Below, piece by piece: positions 59,775 to 64,000 of a stretch of 64,000 bases of DNA; position 1 is the stretch's first letter, and every line of letters begins with the position of its first letter. The notes below the pieces were generated by a model that ran no database searches, had not been told where the DNA came from, and saw only the letters and a program-made list of their open reading frames with translations. This DNA is from Tetranychus cinnabarinus (taxonomy: Eukaryota > Arthropoda > Arachnida > Trombidiformes > Tetranychidae). Where the stretch lies: contig WHVY01000007.1 in the NCBI GenBank assembly GCA_022266195.1, positions 3,162,001 to 3,226,000 of the forward strand. Reading direction: 5' to 3'. The translations under genes were made by a program, and so were the position numbers.

Positions 59775-61550
59775 AATGGAATAAAACAGTAATGCAAATG
59801 AGACATAGAAATTGTTGAAAGAAAAAAGGTTTAAGAGATGGATTTATAATCAAAGTAGTGTGAAATTGTGATTGGTTTTTGTGATTGTTGCAGTTGTTTA
59901 ATGATGATAATAAGCAATCAAAAGGATATTTTTTTGAGGTGTTGTAGCGGTTGTACCAATAGAGATGTTCAAGTGTGGTGTTATGTTTTGGTTGATAGTG
60001 ATGGTGATGTTATCAAGATGACGATGGACAAGTGTGGTTAATTTTGATTTTAAAATTTAAACTGAAAAAGAGGCAAGAAAAATATCCTCATCTTAGGCAA
60101 AAAGCAAAGAAAGAGGTTTTGTTTTGTCACTAAAAAAATAAGATAGAGAGTTACATAGAAAGGGAAAAAATGGTAAAGGAAAAACAGTAACTGGTGATGG
60201 TGAAGAAGAGAGAAAAAAAAGAAAGAATCACAAAAAGGAAAAAACCAGAAGATAAAAGAAGAACAGAAGGGTTAAAGGAATAGATGAAGGTGGTAAAAGG
60301 AGGAAGAAGAAGAATGATAAAAGGTGAAGAGAAAGTAGGACCAGAAAAAGTGTTGAACAATTTAATTAATCTAAAAAAACATAACTGTGAACAATCAGTC
60401 AATCATTCTCATAATAACATGAGAATCAACTTTCTTCTTCTCGTCAGCTGTTAAACGCCATCTGCAACATTCAATTTTAGAGTTACCAGAAAGGAGAGCG
60501 AGAGAGTCGATTATCTCCCAAAAGGGAGCCTAAATATTCCTTTGCATTATTGCCATCTAGCGATATTAGATATTATCAATGGTATTCAATATTTTAATAA
60601 AGGTTTAATTTAAATTGAAATGCAAGTTAATTCAATTACAATTGTTGGTTAGAATTTTTAATTTCCAGAATTCTTTTAATTAGTGAACACTATTTATCAA
60701 TTTCACTTTGTTTTAATTGATTGAGGTGTGTAAGGAGTAGTCAAAGGTGATTTCCGTACTTCGTTGTGTTTTGTTAGGCCTTTGATTTTACCTTTCATCT
60801 GATTGTTTAATAAATTGTATTGTTTACAGTATTATAAGAGGTTATTTGTTTTGTCTATTTAGAGGGTTGCAAGTGCCGAAAATAGTATTTTGTATTATCT
60901 CATGATGATTTTGATTGATTCATGCATACATTTCTGCCTGTTTTTGTTTAGATTTAATGAAATTATGTAATAATTATGTTTAATAAATTCATTGTTTTCA
61001 GATTGGAGGGAAATGGAATGTTTCAATTCAATCACGCAGACAATATAAATTGTCAAATGTTATGAAATCCAAATTTTACCTTCCTTTAATCAATACAATC
61101 ATGATAATCATTATTGATTGATCTTTTTGTTCTCACTTCAACATTTCTGAAGGTTAAAGCTGTCAACGAGCCATTCATTTGCTTCTAACCACTTACATCT
61201 GAGATGCTTTTAATTGTTAATTTAATCCTCAAAGAATTGATTTGACGAATCGTGTATGTATTGCAATTGAATTTATCACTACTGTTAGATTGTGGATACA
61301 AAAAGCGACGAGTCTTGATAAATGTAAACCTTTGTGAAATGTTGAAAAATACGGAGAAGCCTTATTTAATGTTGAAATCAATCAATTTCGTCAAGATTAA
61401 CGGATGATTGCTGATTAAAGCAGATTGTATGTAATTATTAGATCCAACTATAAAAGTGTTTGATCTTGAAAAAGATATTCCAACCTTTGGAAGCGAAATG
61501 ATTATATTGGAGTTGATGTTTGTTGATGTAAAAAAATCAGAGTCATTAAT
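59775..61550. other. Intergenic region: RFX7-like promoter and PPAN 3' flank
   Basis: About 1.8 kb. The part from 59.8 to 60.5 kb is purine-rich on + and likely contains RFX7 5' UTR or upstream non-coding exon sequence. Around 60460-60565 there are two motifs, CGCCATCTGC and GCCATCTAGCG, which on the other strand read GCAGATGGCG and CGCTAGATGGC and resemble CTCF-type cores. The rest shows nothing. Confidence 0.45.
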
Positions 61551-62655
61551 TTATTCATCTTGATTAGATTGACCATCAGTAGATTCGACATTATCGTCAG
61601 ATTTCAAAGATTGTTTGAATAAAATTTTTCCAGTCATTAAGCCTTCTTCAATTTTTATTAGCCTAAGAGTCATCCTGGGACCGACCTCTGTTAATCTGGT
61701 GGTACGAAAGAAGAAATGGAAAAATTATAAATTTCTGTTTCAAATAAAATTAAAGACAGTATTTACCTGATCGCGCTCTTTTCATTTGCCAAATTTCCCC
61801 TTTTATTCGTATTCTCCGTCAGTTTAACATGTCTTTCTGTTTCGACTTCATCCAGGCCTTCACCTTCTGATTCACTTAGACCTAGATCACGGTTGAAAAG
61901 ATCTTCAACTGAAAGTAGTTTTCCTAAATTGGGCAACTTTTTACCACAAACTAGCTTTTTGATTGGTTTGCTTATACCAACAGGTTTCAAACTTATAGCA
62001 TAATGTCGGAATTCGAGAAGTCCATCGTCCGGCCGATAGTTAATTAGCACCACTCGCTTTAGTTGACTCACTTTGACTGTATTGATATCAATACTTGGAA
62101 AAAGGTTTTGGAACATTGTTCTCATCAATTTACATTTGAGATCATTTTCATCAGCTAATCCATTCATAACAAGAACAGGAGGGTTAAGGTGAAATTTAGA
62201 TAAGACCACAGGTTTCCGTAAACTTGAAATTACATCTCTGCTTAGAGAATATTTTGATATCTTGAAAACTAAAGTTGGTCCTCTAGGAAGCTTACAAAAA
62301 CGTAGATACATTGCTTTCGAAGTTCGGGTGAAACAAAGTAGATGGGTAACATGAAAAATCGAGGCAACAGCAACAAAATCTTTGACAACATTATTTTTCC
62401 TGATTTTTAAATTAGAGGCTGTGTATGGTTCCAATACTTTTCGCATATCCAACATCAACGCTCGTCCTAATTTTCCAATTTTACCTCGTTTAATAACAAA
62501 CGAGTGCGGAGCTTCTTTCAATTCTTCTGGCTCAGCGACAGCAATTCCCTTGGTCTAAAAAATTCACAACAAAATATCAAAGAATGGTAAATAAACGACA
62601 AATACAAGCTTAATACAAATACAAAAATACATACCTTGTTTTTCTTGTGCTTCAT
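61551..62655 (-). CDS. PPAN: Peter pan/PPAN (SSF1), Brix-domain ribosome-biogenesis factor
   Basis: Nucleolar protein for maturation of the large ribosomal subunit (27S/32S pre-rRNA processing). Three exons are inferred: 62655-62635 (MKHKKNK), 62554-61767 and 61695-61551, with GT-AG junctions in phase, totalling 317 residues. The Brix domain runs from about residue 22 (APHSFVIKRGKIGKLGRALM) through HLLCFTRTSKAMYLRFCKLPRGPTL (split here as two overlapping motifs, HLLCFTRTSKAMYLRF and LPRGPTLVFKIS), NGLADENDLKCKLMRTMFQN and LKRVVLINYRPDDGLLEFRH. It closes with the sigma70-like motif LTEVGPRMTLRLIKIEEGL at about 271-289. Fly and human PPAN continue with a long basic C-terminal tail. This one stops about 28 residues after the motif, with an acidic end. 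The gene lies about 850 bp downstream of the Trio-like gene on the same strand. Confidence 0.95.
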
Positions 62656-63505
62656 TTTACGATTTGTTGTAAATTATGTCCGAGTATTTTTTATCTTTAA
62701 ATCGAGTACCAATCTTTAAAAAGCCAAACTTAAATAAAATAAACTGAATAATGGAAATAATAATGAATTGTAGTCAGACGAGAATTAAATTATTTTGGTT
62801 GAACATGTTTTGACTAAAACAGCTTGCTTAAACCACATGGCTGTTAGGGACCGATAAAAAATTTACTATCAAACAGCTTCAAGGAAGCTTTCTTCACTCT
62901 TTGGCTTCAACTGACTGTGAGGTTTAGATTGAAGTCACCGAAATAAATAGTCTTTTTAAATTTTTCGTGAGAATTACATTCATATTTATTTAATAAGAAT
63001 AATCATAATAGCATTAATAATAATAATAATATAACACATAATTGTTTGAAATTGACTTTTCCTTTCCTTTTGCGCTGTTTTTCAACGTTTCCTTGCTGTT
63101 AATAAATACACTAAAATTGGGAGCCAAGATTGCTATAAGATTATTTTTTAGATGATCAAGGAAACGTAAGGTTATGAAACAAAATAATTTTAGATTTCAA
63201 AAGTTTCATGTTCATCATTTATATTCACAAATTCACTCACAAAAACAGGAGGGATAGAAAAAAGGTCAATTTTGATCCACAAAGGGGTAAAGTTTATGCT
63301 CGACGAGTTAATCATTAATTGTTTCTTTGTTCACAGACTAGATTTTTCGAAATTCGAGATGAGAAGAAGAAAATTGTAAATAAATTTGAGTGAGATTTAA
63401 GAAACGGGAAAAATGGTCAATAAGGTGAAAGGGAATAAAGGGCAGAAATGAAAGATGCATGACTTAGCAACATTTTTTTGTGAGAATCTGCATTAATTAT
63501 GAGAA
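62656..63505. other. Intergenic: PPAN promoter and 3' flank of the Trio-like gene
   Basis: A+T-rich, no coding frame. A minus-strand AATAAA-type word occurs near 62985, which could end the Trio-like transcript. The PPAN start site should lie within the last 100-150 bp next to 62655. Confidence 0.5.
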
Positions 63506-64000
63506 TTAATTTGAGGACGAAGATAATTTAGTTGCTATTGTTGGTGCAACAACGTCAGAGGCTAATGCAATTGAAACGCTAGAGTTAACATCATTGTTAT
63601 TATTGGTAATTGTTGCTGTCGTTGTAGAGGAAGAAGTAGTATTGGTCGCTGGATCATAGACATTCCCAGTAGTTGCAGTGTTGGTGTTATTAGATGATGT
63701 TGAAGATGTAGATGATTTACCATTTGGCCGAGAATCAATTGGTTTGGTGAGATTGAGATTAGATATTCTTGAAGTGAAATAACTTCCTTGAATCACTTCT
63801 CTCATCTTTTTTATCCATAAAGATTTAACATCCACTGATGAAGCTTTTAAGATAATTTTATTCTCTTGAAAATTTGGACCTCGTGTTGATGCACCATTAG
63901 TCCAAATGGCAAATTTACATTCATCATTATCAACCGTTTCTGCTAGACCAATCTCGGCTGTCATGTAGCGACTTTTAAATAAATAACGACCACGGTTACA
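63506..64000 (-). CDS. Trio/Kalirin-like Rho-GEF, PH domain and C-terminal end (partial)
   Basis: Open from the window edge in the frame RYLFKSRYMTAEIGLAETV (the 5' part lies beyond 64000). The segment is the second half of a PH domain of the type that follows the first DH (GEF1) domain in Trio, Kalirin and UNC-73: EIGLAETVDNDECKFAIW, NKIILKASSVDVKSLWIKKM and REVIQGSYF. Such modules activate Rac/RhoG in axon guidance. After the PH domain comes a Ser/Thr/Asn low-complexity tail to a stop at 63506. Known Trio proteins usually continue with SH3 and a second DH-PH unit. Here either the protein ends, or a donor-like site (AATG/GTAAAT at 63720) leads to exons not visible. The family call is good; Trio orthology is less certain because only about 165 residues are seen. 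Confidence 0.72.
   Translation of the reverse strand, partial: CNRGRYLFKSRYMTAEIGLAETVDNDECKFAIWTNGASTRGPNFQENKIILKASSVDVKSLWIKKMREVIQGSYFTSRISNLNLTKPIDSRPNGKSSTSSTSSNNTNTATTGNVYDPATNTTSSSTTTATITNNNNDVNSSVSIALASDVVAPTIATKLSSSSN

Noticed and set aside
1..64000. tRNA, rRNA, CRISPR arrays or prokaryotic operons
   Set aside because: None recognised on reading both strands; gene structure is eukaryotic. A covariance-model scan would be needed to exclude tRNAs fully.

Overview
The window is eukaryotic nuclear DNA: A+T-rich, with spliceosomal introns (mostly about 65-100 bp where I can delimit them), poly-Asn/poly-Ser coding tracts, TATA boxes and AATAAA signals. Protein content (HYOU1, TMEM218, Peter pan, an RFX7-like factor, a Trio-type PH domain, S1-fold protease homologues) is metazoan. 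Base composition, short introns and protein style suggest an arthropod, perhaps an acariform mite. That placement is inference, not proof.

Layout. 1-8.1 kb: A+T-rich DNA with one plausible small unknown single-exon gene (4469-4906). 8.1-12.6 kb: HYOU1, the ER chaperone (+, three exons, 987 aa), with an ER-stress-element-like site upstream, convergent with TMEM218, a ciliary transition-zone membrane protein (-, two exons). 13.9-15.7 kb: three diverged copies of an unclassified repeat of about 470 bp, two direct and one inverted. 16.06-16.90 kb: an unrecognised secreted/membrane protein with a proline-rich ectodomain (-). 17.88-20.72 kb: a head-to-head, mirror-image pair of four-exon serine-protease-like genes, exon-for-exon equal in length, both lacking the catalytic serine. 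20.8-24.9 kb: no gene seen. 24.9-59.8 kb: one minus-strand RFX7-like transcription factor; its N-terminal/DNA-binding exons (57.2-59.8 kb) and its large C-terminal exon (24.9-28.9 kb) are separated by about 28 kb of intron, in which I see two candidate micro-exons. 61.55-62.66 kb: Peter pan/PPAN ribosome-biogenesis factor (-, three exons). 63.5-64.0 kb: 3' end of a Trio/Kalirin-like Rho-GEF gene (-), cut by the window edge.

The housekeeping genes show no operon-like logic; they are ordinary neighbours. The most unusual locus is the inverted protease-homologue pair: promoter, 5' UTR and signal-peptide exon are nearly identical between copies, while the mature proteins diverge strongly toward the 3' ends and have lost catalytic residues. 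This resembles secreted, fast-evolving pseudoprotease families. No rRNA, tRNA, CRISPR or recognisable transposase was found.
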